Source: Acinetobacter genomosp. 15BJ
GTDB lineage: Bacteria > Pseudomonadota > Gammaproteobacteria > Pseudomonadales > Moraxellaceae
Assembly: GCF_000400715.1 (NCBI RefSeq)
Contig: NZ_KE007347.1
Location: 565,635 to 629,634 of the forward strand
DNA: 64,000 bases
Direction of reading: 5' to 3'
Positions 46,935-55,824 of the stretch are shown piece by piece; position 1 is the stretch's first letter; the number at the start of each line of letters is the position of its first letter. Below the pieces are notes generated by a model. The model was not told where the DNA came from. It did no database searches and was given only the letters and a program-made list of their open reading frames with translations. A program made the position numbers and the translations under genes.

Positions 46935-47588
46935 ATGAAAAAAATATTTGTCGGGGTGATGGGAGTAACAGTATATCTCATGGGAGTAAATGGGTGGGCA
47001 GATACACCTTTACAAGTCAATTATGGAGTACCTCAAGAGCTTGGAGAGCGTACAGTCCAATCTATAGAACAAGATTATCGTAGTGAAACCAGTAGCGGAA
47101 TCCAGACCTCTATATTTGCCGAATATTATGGTTCTAGATTACAGTCGGATGAGATTGATGGTCACGAGAAATTAAATGGCTTTGGTACAGGCGTTACATT
47201 TACAGCCTTGGATACCTTAAGTACGACATTTGGATTGAATTACCAAAAAAGTTCAGATTGGCATAGCACTGAAATCAATGTGAAAGGTGGCTATAAATTT
47301 TATAATCAAAACAACACTTATGCGAATGCAAGCATTGGTATTGGTTATGCATGGCTTGATGCAGATGACTACGATACTAAACTGCGTTATGTAACTCTGC
47401 CGATTGATTTTGAATTAGGTCACTATTTTAAAAAGGATATTGCAGGCTATGTAGGGCTTGGATATAAATGGTTGTATATCGAAAACTTTGATGACGTATG
47501 TACGGGTTATTTTTGTGAGAGCACCGCGTCTGATGTGTTAGATCTAGATGGGATCACTTATAAAGTGGGTATTCGTTACAATTTCTAA
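46935..47588 (+). CDS. Outer-membrane beta-barrel protein, 217 aa
   Basis: The frame opens at 46881, but the ATG at 46935 with AGG upstream starts a signal peptide (MKKIFVGVMGVTVYLMGVNGWA). The mature part shows alternating beta strands (FGTGVTFTALDTLSTTFGLNY, ASIGIGYAWLDAD) and ends in Tyr-Asn-Phe, the C-terminal aromatic recognised by BamA. An eight-strand barrel like OmpA/OmpW-type small porins is likely; the ligand is unknown. A terminator follows. Confidence 0.78.
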   Translation: MKKIFVGVMGVTVYLMGVNGWADTPLQVNYGVPQELGERTVQSIEQDYRSETSSGIQTSIFAEYYGSRLQSDEIDGHEKLNGFGTGVTFTALDTLSTTFGLNYQKSSDWHSTEINVKGGYKFYNQNNTYANASIGIGYAWLDADDYDTKLRYVTLPIDFELGHYFKKDIAGYVGLGYKWLYIENFDDVCTGYFCESTASDVLDLDGITYKVGIRYNF

Positions 47589-47607
47589 GAATCCGTTTTT
47601 TTGCAAT

Positions 47608-47637
47608 AAAAAAGCTCGTCACAAGATGAGCTTTTTT
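47608..47637 (+). terminator. Terminator of the barrel gene
   Basis: AAAAAAGCTCGTC ACAA GATGAGCTTTTTT. Confidence 0.9.
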
Positions 47638-47773
47638 ATTGCCCTGATTAATTTTGTCTTTACATAAAGTCGAAATAAATGCGCACTTTTTAATCAATCC
47701 TTACTCATGCAAACAGTCAAAAAATCATGATCGCTTAAGATAAAGATTCAGTGATTAATGAGAGCATTTAAAA

Positions 47774-49645
47774 ATGACAAATACTTTTGAATATAAACAA
47801 AAAAATTTAAAAACAACTCCCGCAATTAGCATCCAAACTTCAATGATTAATCGTTTTAGTCCAAAGTACTGGCGCATTGATGGTCCACAAACAATGTCTT
47901 TTGCAATTACCAATTATGGGAATGGCTTTGAAGCATCATTTCGCTCACGTACCACAACCGATCTTGCAGGGATCATTTGGGATTCATATGATGCGAAAGA
48001 TCATAAATTTTTGGCTTATGAAACCAAATATGATTACAGCGGTGTGATTTGGGATTTTGACATTGAACTCTCGGCCTCTATGCCAATGTTAAATAATCCA
48101 ACATTAACACCAACACTTACTGTGCAATACAAAGCCAATGGTGAGGACAAGATTGCTTACATTGTCTTGTTTAACTATGCAAATCAGCCAGCATCTCGTT
48201 CGGCACATATTCATATCAATTGGAATACGGTCAAAGCAGGATTTTCAGCAACAGAGTCTTTTCCAATCACCAATATTCAGCGAATTTCTTTGTCTGGCTT
48301 TACCTCAAGTTACAATGCACACTCTACTCAACCATTGGTGCAAGCTGAAGATGGCTATATTCGTTTAACGAATTCAGTAACTACAGGGCCAAATGCCAAA
48401 CTTACACTCAAGCGTGTTTCTGTTCCGCAACATGACTACGGCATCTGTACCAGCTACGATGATCATTATGATCTGAATCCACAGCGATTGGTTGATAATA
48501 TGCAGGCTTTGGGCTATCACGGTTTGATTAATCATTATTGTGGCATGTCAAAGTATCCTGAGATGTCGTGGAAAAGTGATATCAATAAATGGCAAATTCC
48601 TGATACGTTGGTGAATAACCAAGCTGTTGTGAACCCGTGTACACGTAAGTGGCATGAGCGCTTCTCGCAAGCCCTACAAAGCGCAGGGATGCAACCTGTA
48701 TTTGGTGTGAGCTTTGAAATGTATTCATTAGGTGCAAATGAGTTTTGGGCACAACGAGATTGGAATAGTAATTTAGGTCGTACCGGTTATGAACCACCTA
48801 GTTATTTTTTCAGCCCTTGTGATCAAAATGCTTTGGCTTATCTGCATAAAGCGTTTATTGAGTTTGCTGATACGATGTCTGTAGGCGGCTGTCCTGTAAA
48901 CATGCAGATTGGTGAACCTTGGTGGTGGTATAATCAGGGTACGGATTTACCTTGTGTTTATGATTATCCGACTAAACTGGCATTTAACGCAGATACTGGA
49001 TTGTATGCACCAGACTTGGGAACGATTTATGATGCAGTAAATAAAACAGGCACACCATATGATGAGTTTAAAGCTTGGTTACGCAACAAACTAGGACAGA
49101 CGTGTCGAGATATCCGTACAGTGATTAAAGCCAAGTATCCAGCAGCAAAAGTGTGTCCATTGATTTTCTTTCCAACGATTCGTACACCGATTGAAACCTT
49201 GGCGACAGATATCAATTATCCAAGTGAGCACTATAGCTATCCGAATTTTGATTACCTTATGACGGAAGCCTATGACTGGATTTTGGAAGCGCGTTTAGGC
49301 TTGGCGCATCAGGCGGTTGCGGAGATTCCAACACAAGATTTGAACTACCCAGCTGATAAAGTGGCTTATTTGGCTGGATTTGTTCCTGATTCCTCAATTG
49401 CTCACCTTTATGGATTTGATAAGATCAAGCCTTATCGAACACCAATCTGGCAGCGTGTATTCGGGGATATGAAGAATAATAATTCTTTAGGACTGATGAA
49501 GCAGTTTATCTGGGCCTATCCGCAAGTGATGCAGGATTCTGTGACGATTGATACTGTACAGGCACCGAACGGATTCTTTGTTGAAAATACACTGTATACG
49601 CCAATTAGTGACGATACGCCGTATCCACCTGAAATTTATTTATAA
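47774..49645 (+). CDS. Phage-tail-like TIM-barrel protein, 623 aa
   Basis: No signal peptide. Residues 1-215 form a beta-rich domain (SPKYWRIDGPQTMSFAITNY...), residues about 220-560 a glycoside-hydrolase-like TIM barrel (YGICTSYDDHYDL, LGYHGLINHY, VNMQIGEPWWWYN with a candidate catalytic Glu, YLMTEAYDWIL with another), and the end is short and Pro-rich. The arrangement is reminiscent of TIM-barrel tail proteins of siphophages and gene transfer agents, yet no phage gene is adjacent. It is bounded by its own terminator. Function unknown; origin from a phage is inferred. Confidence 0.6.
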   Translation: MTNTFEYKQKNLKTTPAISIQTSMINRFSPKYWRIDGPQTMSFAITNYGNGFEASFRSRTTTDLAGIIWDSYDAKDHKFLAYETKYDYSGVIWDFDIELSASMPMLNNPTLTPTLTVQYKANGEDKIAYIVLFNYANQPASRSAHIHINWNTVKAGFSATESFPITNIQRISLSGFTSSYNAHSTQPLVQAEDGYIRLTNSVTTGPNAKLTLKRVSVPQHDYGICTSYDDHYDLNPQRLVDNMQALGYHGLINHYCGMSKYPEMSWKSDINKWQIPDTLVNNQAVVNPCTRKWHERFSQALQSAGMQPVFGVSFEMYSLGANEFWAQRDWNSNLGRTGYEPPSYFFSPCDQNALAYLHKAFIEFADTMSVGGCPVNMQIGEPWWWYNQGTDLPCVYDYPTKLAFNADTGLYAPDLGTIYDAVNKTGTPYDEFKAWLRNKLGQTCRDIRTVIKAKYPAAKVCPLIFFPTIRTPIETLATDINYPSEHYSYPNFDYLMTEAYDWILEARLGLAHQAVAEIPTQDLNYPADKVAYLAGFVPDSSIAHLYGFDKIKPYRTPIWQRVFGDMKNNNSLGLMKQFIWAYPQVMQDSVTIDTVQAPNGFFVENTLYTPISDDTPYPPEIYL

Positions 49646-49659
49646 TTAATAACTGGACT

Positions 49660-49690
49660 GGAAGTGGTTTTTAAATTAAAAGCCACTTCT
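49660..49690 (+). terminator. Terminator after the TIM-barrel gene
   Basis: GAAGTGGTTTTTAA / TTAAAAGCCACTTC, then TATTTTC. Confidence 0.7.
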
Positions 49691-49905
49691 ATTTTCATCC
49701 TTTGCCTAATTTTTTAATAGAATAATTTAAATCACGAAGTGAGTACTGGTGGAATATCCATAGAATTCTTGTCTGATCATACACAGTTAAATTTTTCTTA
49801 CCCAACAGGTACAAAAGATATCTGCGGTGTCGCACTTTAATGATAAATTAGAACAAATGACCCGCAATGGCGGATTTCTATGAATTTATCGTATGCAGCA
49901 TTGTT

Positions 49906-50238
49906 ATGAAAATCAGAATTCTATCTCTAGGCTTAATCTCAATCTTATTTGTTGGTTGTAACAAGCAGCCTGAAGTTAAAAGTGAGAAAGCGCAAGAAAG
50001 TTTTGAAGTCGTGGACAATAAAATCTCCGAATACATGGACATCTTGGATAATCCAGATACACCAAAACAAGAGCAGACACGTGTACTTTGCAAAGATTAT
50101 CCTAATCTATATGAATCAAAGTATATTCCAGCTTTACTAAAGCTCGCACCTAAGGACTATAGCAAAGAGAAGTTGATGTCTGATTTAAAAGTATCGACGG
50201 ATTATTATGCTGAAAAACTGGATATCAATTGTCAATAG
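49906..50238 (+). CDS. Small lipoprotein, 110 aa
   Basis: The ATG at 49906 starts a lipoprotein signal peptide with lipobox LFVGC (cysteine about residue 18); the frame upstream to 49867 is probably untranslated. The mature part is acidic and helical with two further cysteines (VLCKDYP, DINCQ at the end). Periplasmic, lipid-anchored. Family not recognised. A strong hairpin terminator follows. Confidence 0.7.
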   Translation: MKIRILSLGLISILFVGCNKQPEVKSEKAQESFEVVDNKISEYMDILDNPDTPKQEQTRVLCKDYPNLYESKYIPALLKLAPKDYSKEKLMSDLKVSTDYYAEKLDINCQ

Positions 50239-50246
50239 ACTGGCTT

Positions 50247-50275
50247 AGAGAGGAGATTTTCCTCTCTCATTTTTA
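50247..50275 (+). terminator. Terminator hairpin
   Basis: AGAGAGGA / TCCTCTCT stem followed by CATTTTT. Confidence 0.8.
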
Positions 50276-50399
50276 ATCATCAGGCATTTTTTAATATTTA
50301 GAGTCAGTATTTACGCTCATTTAATTATTTCAAATAAGAATTAATCTCATCTTGTGCTAAGATCAGCCGTCTATAAATGCATTAATCTAAAATAATATC

Positions 50400-50912
50400 A
50401 TGATGAAGAAAATCGTTTCGATTACATCAATTTTGATGTGTAGTACATATGTTTATGCCCTTGAGTCTGACTTTCAGCAGTCAATTTATATTGAAGCTGC
50501 GGATACGCTTTATAGCCCAAATCAAAGTACCTTTTCGGCTTCCAATATCCAAATTAAACAAGGTACGATTGATATCCAAGCGGCTAAAGCCATAGGAACT
50601 CTGAAAAATGGCCAACCTTATCAACTTACGCTGACGGGAAGTCCTGTCAGATTTCAGCAAAAAGTGAGTGAAGAAAAGGGAGTGGTTTATGGGAAGGCCA
50701 ACCGTGTTGAGTACAACACCTCAGCAACTGAAATTGTATTAAAAGGTAATGCATCCATTATCATGGATGGCTCAAGTATTGCAGGTGAAACGCTAAGATA
50801 TAATTTGACCATAGGTGATATTGAAGCTCGTGGTAGCTCGAATAAACGCGTTCAGATGGTTATTCCACCTCAGAAAAATGTACAGATGAAACCGCTCATC
50901 AGAAGTCAGTAG
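50400..50912 (+). CDS. LptA/OstA-like periplasmic protein
   Basis: 170 aa with a signal peptide (residues 1-20, VYA cut site) and an LptA-type beta-jellyroll: IYIEAADTLYSPNQSTFSASN, IKQGTIDIQAAKA, GKANRVEYNTSATEIVLKGNA, SIAGETLRYNL. LptA carries lipopolysaccharide/lipooligosaccharide across the periplasm. In gammaproteobacteria lptA normally lies between lptC and lptB; none is present here, so this is either a paralogue or a relocated gene. Confidence 0.75.
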   Translation: MMKKIVSITSILMCSTYVYALESDFQQSIYIEAADTLYSPNQSTFSASNIQIKQGTIDIQAAKAIGTLKNGQPYQLTLTGSPVRFQQKVSEEKGVVYGKANRVEYNTSATEIVLKGNASIIMDGSSIAGETLRYNLTIGDIEARGSSNKRVQMVIPPQKNVQMKPLIRSQ

Positions 50913-51072
50913 GCTAGTCAAAGTACTTCCATTTGCTTATTTACCTCATAAAATTGTTATTCTTGTATTTGCGCGCCAAAATCTGTCGTTTAGTTGGGTT
51001 CATGGACTTGAAAAACTGGAAATAGAACATATTATAATTTTTTTCTTATTCTGATATTACAGGCGGAATACG

Positions 51073-51354
51073 GTGAACGAAGAAGTTTTGTTACCTGCAT
51101 CACGAGCGACTGCAATTTCTAATGCAAATGTTAAAAAGTTAACAGTAGATAAAATTCTCTCAAAAATTTCCAGTACGATTAAATTAAGAGCCAGTGATGG
51201 TGATCGAGATGCCTTACAACAATTTTCAAAACATGAAGTCAGTAGCGAAGACGCGGATATTGTTGTGACGGAATTAAAGGAAGCTGGTTACAGAGTTTTC
51301 TTAAATCCTAATTTTACCAATACCAATATTCAGTTTCAGCTAGAGTGGGACTGA
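51073..51354 (+). CDS. Hypothetical protein, 93 aa
   Basis: Not recognised. GTG start with AGGCGGAA upstream. Soluble, charged; residues 60-93 look like an alpha/beta unit (ADIVVTELKEAGYRVFLNPN) similar in style to short phage or plasmid-borne proteins. A terminator follows closely, so the transcription unit is credible. Confidence 0.65.
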   Translation: MNEEVLLPASRATAISNANVKKLTVDKILSKISSTIKLRASDGDRDALQQFSKHEVSSEDADIVVTELKEAGYRVFLNPNFTNTNIQFQLEWD

Positions 51355-51368
51355 CTTTTAAAGATCAG

Positions 51369-51403
51369 AAAAAAAAGCTCCAAATTTGATTGGGGCTTTT
51401 TTT
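51369..51403 (+). terminator. Rho-independent terminator
   Basis: AAAAAGCTCCAA ATTTGA TTGGGGCTTTTTTT. Confidence 0.9.
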
Positions 51404-51542
51404 ATGCGTCATAAAATTCTGTGCTTCAATTTAAAAAAGATTGAAATTTGCTCGCCATTTTCTTTTACTAGAAACAGAAACTTATCCCAAAATGTTTAAT
51501 AAATTTGTTTATAATGTTGAAAAAATAAATTTAGAGCAATGA

Positions 51543-51797
51543 ATGAGTTTAAAAGAATTGTTCATTGTCATGCTAGGGATGACATTGGCTTTTGTCAGTT
51601 ACTTATACTGGGATTATAAAAAAACGGGTGGCTATCAGAAGAATAGTGATGGCTATTATGGTTATTCTTTTCCTAGAGATAATGGATTAAACAATCCAGC
51701 AGATTGTGAATTAGCAAATTCAGAGAACCCAGAAGAGCCGCCAGTATCAGAGGCGTGGATGCAAGGGTGCAGGAAGTACTTTGAGGTCAATCAATAA
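51543..51797 (+). CDS. Small membrane-anchored hypothetical protein, 84 aa
   Basis: Not recognised. One N-terminal membrane helix (LKELFIVMLGMTLAFVSYLYW) and a polar, Tyr/Gly/Asn-rich external part with two cysteines (ADCELANSE, MQGCRKYF) that could form a disulfide. Probably exposed to the periplasm. The start lacks a strong ribosome binding site, but a terminator follows the stop directly. Confidence 0.6.
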   Translation: MSLKELFIVMLGMTLAFVSYLYWDYKKTGGYQKNSDGYYGYSFPRDNGLNNPADCELANSENPEEPPVSEAWMQGCRKYFEVNQ

Positions 51798-51822
51798 AAA
51801 AGCACCTGACGGTGCTTTTTTA
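51796..51822. terminator. Bidirectional terminator
   Basis: AAAAAAGCACC TGAC GGTGCTTTTTT between the small gene and convergent mscS-type gene. Confidence 0.9.
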
Positions 51823-51832
51823 TTGAGCTAGA

Positions 51833-53080
51833 TTAGGCTTTATCTGTTTGTTCAGTAGAGAGTACCTGAAAATCGTGACCAGATGGTGCTTGATAAATTC
51901 TTAAACCAAACTCAGGAATAATGGCAATCAGGTGATCAAAAATATCAGACTGAATTGCTTCATACGAAGCCCATGCAATGGTATTGGTAAATGCATAGAT
52001 TTCTAATGGTAAGCCTTCACTGGTTGGTTGCATTTGACGTACCAAAATAGTTTGGTTTTGGGCAATCCCTTGATGCTGACGTAAGTAAAACTCAACATAA
52101 GCACGGAATGTCCCAAGATTGGTTAAACGACGTTGATTATACTGAGACTGATTACTCAAATGATTATTGAACTCTTCAATTTCAGATTTCTTAGCATCCA
52201 GATACTGATCAAGTAACAAGAAGTCTTTGAGCTTTTGTTGCTCTGCATCAGACATGAAGTGAACACTACTTTGATCTAGGAACAGTGAGCGTTTAATGCG
52301 ACGGCAGCCTGATTCGCTCATACCACGCCAGTTTCTAAAAGTATCTGTCACCAGTTTATTGGTCGGAATTGTGGTAAAAGTCTTATCAAAGTTCTGTACG
52401 GTCACTGTATGTAATGACATATCAATGACATCGCCGTCTGCATTTAAAGATGGCATTTCAATCCAGTCACCAATACGAACCATGTCATAAGAAGCAATTT
52501 GAACACTGGCAACCAAGGAAAGAATGGTATTTTGGAACACCAACATTAACACTGCTGCCATCGCACCAAAGCCAGCCAGTAAGGTGAACACATCTTTTTT
52601 CAAGAAGGTGCCTAAAATCATGAGGCCACAAACAACAAATAAGATTAGTTTAACAAGTTGCAGATAGCCCTTAATAGGTTTGTTTCTGGATTTAGGGTTG
52701 CGTTGATAAACTAAATTAAAGATATTGAGTGCTTCACTGACGGTGAGTGCAAGTGTCAGGAAGATAAAAGCTTGTGCCCCCATTTGTACGAAGCTAATGA
52801 ACTTTTCTGGCAAATGTGGAACAGTCGCAATGCCATTCATAATCACAAGTGCAGGAACAATATTGGCAAAACGACGAGTAACACTATGCTGTGCAAAGAT
52901 TGCTTGGTTTGGGGATTTAAATTTTGTAATTAGATGGCGGATACCACGGACAATAATTCTTTTAGCAATAAAATTAGCAAGTGCTGCAAACAAAATCAAA
53001 ACTGCTAATGCAAGCGCAGTCTCTAACCATGGATAATGGCTTAACTCGCTACGCATATAATTTAAATAATCCAAACCCAA
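51833..53080 (-). CDS. MscS family mechanosensitive channel (YbdG-like)
   Basis: 415 aa with five N-terminal membrane helices and an MscS domain (GFGAMAAVLMLVFQNTILSLVASV pore helix; SYDMVRIGDWIEMPSLNADGDVIDMSLHTVTVQNFDKT beta domain, given in parts). The long soluble C-terminal insert with the VHFMSDAEQQKLKDFLLLD segment matches the YbdG (MscM) subfamily. Inner-membrane osmotic safety valve. Confidence 0.92.
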   Translation of the reverse strand: MGLDYLNYMRSELSHYPWLETALALAVLILFAALANFIAKRIIVRGIRHLITKFKSPNQAIFAQHSVTRRFANIVPALVIMNGIATVPHLPEKFISFVQMGAQAFIFLTLALTVSEALNIFNLVYQRNPKSRNKPIKGYLQLVKLILFVVCGLMILGTFLKKDVFTLLAGFGAMAAVLMLVFQNTILSLVASVQIASYDMVRIGDWIEMPSLNADGDVIDMSLHTVTVQNFDKTFTTIPTNKLVTDTFRNWRGMSESGCRRIKRSLFLDQSSVHFMSDAEQQKLKDFLLLDQYLDAKKSEIEEFNNHLSNQSQYNQRRLTNLGTFRAYVEFYLRQHQGIAQNQTILVRQMQPTSEGLPLEIYAFTNTIAWASYEAIQSDIFDHLIAIIPEFGLRIYQAPSGHDFQVLSTEQTDKA

Positions 53081-53194
53081 AACACCTTATAAATTCTTTG
53101 AACAGGAATTGTAAGGTGTAATAGGTTTTTATATGAGTTTGATCACAGTTTACATACGATTTGTAAAGGCATTCTTACATAAGCCTGAGGTAAT

Positions 53195-53734
53195 TTACCA
53201 CATCAGATCATCTGGAATAACGTATGCTGCGTATGGATCTTCTTCATCTGTGGTTTGATCATTTTGCTCAGTATTGTTATTTATCAAGATAAAACCTTGC
53301 ATTTTTTGATCAATTTTTTCCGCAAGCGCTTTAGGTAAATAAGCATAGCTATCTTGATCTTTGGCAATAACAAGCGAACCTGAAACAAGGGCATTATACA
53401 CTTGCTGTGAAAGATAGACTTTTTTGATCTTAGCTTCATCAATAAATTGATAAGTTACATCACCTTCAATTTCTTTGACTTTGTGATGCTTAATCATTTG
53501 GATGATCGAAGCTTTTAAGGCTTTTTCTTCTAAGATGTTCTGCTTTTCTAAGTTTAATGCTTGATCTTTGGCTAACTTTTCTTGCTTAGCACGATCAATT
53601 TCAGCTTTTAATGCTGCATCATCATTTTGTCCAGTACGTTGCCCATGTTGTGCTTGTTTAGTTAATTTTTTTGCTTTCTTATTATCAACCAAACCCGCTT
53701 TTAACAATTGAGCTTGCAATGCATTTTTAACCAT
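53195..53734 (-). CDS. DUF2058 family protein (YaiL-like)
   Basis: 179 aa. N-terminal basic coiled region (LLKAGLVDNKKAKKLTKQAQHGQR) and C-terminal Tyr/Asp-rich end (EEDPYAAYVIPDDLMW) are hallmarks of the YaiL/DUF2058 family. Role unknown, described as nucleoprotein- or polysaccharide-associated. It starts 3 bp after the stop of the DUF1275 gene, in a cluster with sstT. Confidence 0.9.
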   Translation of the reverse strand: MVKNALQAQLLKAGLVDNKKAKKLTKQAQHGQRTGQNDDAALKAEIDRAKQEKLAKDQALNLEKQNILEEKALKASIIQMIKHHKVKEIEGDVTYQFIDEAKIKKVYLSQQVYNALVSGSLVIAKDQDSYAYLPKALAEKIDQKMQGFILINNNTEQNDQTTDEEDPYAAYVIPDDLMW

Positions 53735-53737
53735 AAT

Positions 53738-54418
53738 TCAATCCAAATTTGAGTCTGATGAAGAACGAAAATAGAAAATCCAATAGGCCATACTCATCGC
53801 TAAGCTTAACGCCGCTGGAATGAGAAAGGTCTGTAAGTTTAAATATGGATAAAGCAGACTCGCAATGAGTCCACCACATAAAAAACCAATAAAGATTAAG
53901 AGGTGCAGAAAAATACGGCGTTTTTCTACTTTTAATCCGCGCGCTTTATAACCTAGTGCTAAACCGATATCAGTCAGGACGCCAGATAAATGCGTTGTAC
54001 GGATAATCGCACCTTTATAATGGCTCACCATTGCATTTTGTACACCCATCGCAACACAAGCCCATAATAAGCCATAGCGTGGGAAATAAGGTAATAATAA
54101 CCAAGTGAGAAATAAAAAGATCGCAACTAAACTAAGTGGAAGCCCATAACGTCGACCAAATGCAACGCTACCATTGCCAAGTATTAAGCCGCTATAAAAT
54201 GAACCAATAACAAAGCAAATTATGACAAGGCTGAGGTAGAGAAAATGCTCAGGCTGCCAGTCGAGCAAACTCATTGCTAACATACTGACATTGCCTGTCA
54301 TGTGCGAAACAGATTGATGGAGGACTGTAAATAAGCCCAAAACGTTTACCATTCCTGCATTCAGTGCCAGTAAGAAAGCACCGAGTTGAATCCAGTTGGG
54401 TAAACGTTGAAGTGGCAT
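53738..54418 (-). CDS. DUF1275 family membrane protein (YoaK-like)
   Basis: 226 aa with six to seven hydrophobic segments and the family signatures GMVNVLGLFTVLHQSVSHMTGNVS and GVQNAMVSHYKGAIIRTTHLSGVLTDIG. Inner membrane, transporter-like. Only 6 bp downstream of sstT and 3 bp upstream of the DUF2058 gene, so the three form one operon. Function not established. Confidence 0.9.
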   Translation of the reverse strand: MPLQRLPNWIQLGAFLLALNAGMVNVLGLFTVLHQSVSHMTGNVSMLAMSLLDWQPEHFLYLSLVIICFVIGSFYSGLILGNGSVAFGRRYGLPLSLVAIFLFLTWLLLPYFPRYGLLWACVAMGVQNAMVSHYKGAIIRTTHLSGVLTDIGLALGYKARGLKVEKRRIFLHLLIFIGFLCGGLIASLLYPYLNLQTFLIPAALSLAMSMAYWIFYFRSSSDSNLD

Positions 54419-54424
54419 AATAAC

Positions 54425-55627
54425 CTATGATCTTGGATGGTCTCTAAAATCAACAGCAGCGGTAAACAGGACGTCAGTCGAAGAGTTTAGTGCAGTTTCT
54501 GTTGAATCTTGCAATACGCTGATAATCATACCAATTGCAACGATTTGCATTGCAACCTCAGATGATATACCAAACAAACTACAAGCAACAGGAATTAACA
54601 ATAAAGATCCACCCGCAACACCTGAGGCACCGCAAGCTGAAACCGTTGCAACCACAGATAAAATAATCATGGTGCTCAAGTCAACAGGAATATCAAGCGT
54701 GTGTACAGCAGCGAGTGTCAATACGGTAATTGTGACCGCGGCACCTGCCATGTTAATGGTTGCACCTAATGGAATAGAAACACTAGCGGTTGCTTCATTC
54801 ACACCCAAACGTTGCGCCAGATCTAGGTTTACTGGAATATTGGCAGCTGAACTACGAGTAAAGAAGGCGGTGATGCCACTTTCTTTTAGGCAAGTGAACA
54901 CTAATGGATATGGATTGGTCTTCATAGTGATTGCAACCAAGATTGGATTAATCACGAGTGCAACAAATAGCATTGTGCCAACTAATACTGCCAATAGATG
55001 TGCATAACTGGTCAGTGTTGCCAGTCCTGCATCTGCAAATGTCACAGCAACTAAACCAAAAATACCGACTGGAGCAAAACCAATGACTGTATGAATGATT
55101 TTATTGACTGCACCAGCCACATCAGTCAAAACCTGTTTAGTCGTGTCAGAGCTATGGCGTAAAGCTAGACCCAAACCAATTGCCCAAGCCAAGATACCAA
55201 TAAAGTTGGCTTCACTAATTGCTTGAACAGGGTTTGCAATAAAACTTAAAAGTAAGTTCTTTAAAATCTCTGCAAGGCTACCTGGTGGTTGCAAGCCACT
55301 TTCTGCTGGTAGATGTAAGAACAGCTGGCTAGGGAACAATACGCTTGCTGTTACCGCACTGAATGCGGCAAGCAACATCCCGACTACATATAAAACAAGC
55401 ACGGGTCTAATATTTGAACTTTGACCGATCTGGAAATTTGCAATTGAGGATAGAACTAAAACAAAAACTAAAATCGGTGCAACAGACTTTAATGCTTTAA
55501 TGAATAATTCACCCAATAAGCTTAAGTAGGGTGTAAAGTTAGGAAAGAGCAGAGCGACGCCAATCCCTAGAAAAATAGCGATAATAATTTTGCTAACTAA
55601 GCTCAAGCGAGACAGTACATTAAACAT
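54425..55627 (-). CDS. sstT: Serine/threonine:sodium symporter
   Basis: 400-residue dicarboxylate/amino-acid:cation symporter family member. SstT-type features include [39 protein letters not shown] and [24 protein letters not shown] (re-entrant loop region). Inner membrane. It imports serine and threonine with sodium. First gene of the three-gene cluster with the DUF1275 and DUF2058 genes. Confidence 0.95.
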   Translation of the reverse strand: MFNVLSRLSLVSKIIIAIFLGIGVALLFPNFTPYLSLLGELFIKALKSVAPILVFVLVLSSIANFQIGQSSNIRPVLVLYVVGMLLAAFSAVTASVLFPSQLFLHLPAESGLQPPGSLAEILKNLLLSFIANPVQAISEANFIGILAWAIGLGLALRHSSDTTKQVLTDVAGAVNKIIHTVIGFAPVGIFGLVAVTFADAGLATLTSYAHLLAVLVGTMLFVALVINPILVAITMKTNPYPLVFTCLKESGITAFFTRSSAANIPVNLDLAQRLGVNEATASVSIPLGATINMAGAAVTITVLTLAAVHTLDIPVDLSTMIILSVVATVSACGASGVAGGSLLLIPVACSLFGISSEVAMQIVAIGMIISVLQDSTETALNSSTDVLFTAAVDFRDHPRS

Positions 55628-55824
55628 ATAAAGGCCTTATAAACCTATGCACGGTTTAAGGTTAAACAAGCGCGGTATTCTATACCTAAGAACCGTGAAT
55701 AATAAAATTTTTTTTGCAATTCAATTACTTTAAAAATACCGAAAAAATTAACACAATGTTTTTTAAAAAAAATTATGAAAACATGACACATCCTTTTGTA
55801 TAAAAAAAATCCAATAAAAGCTGT

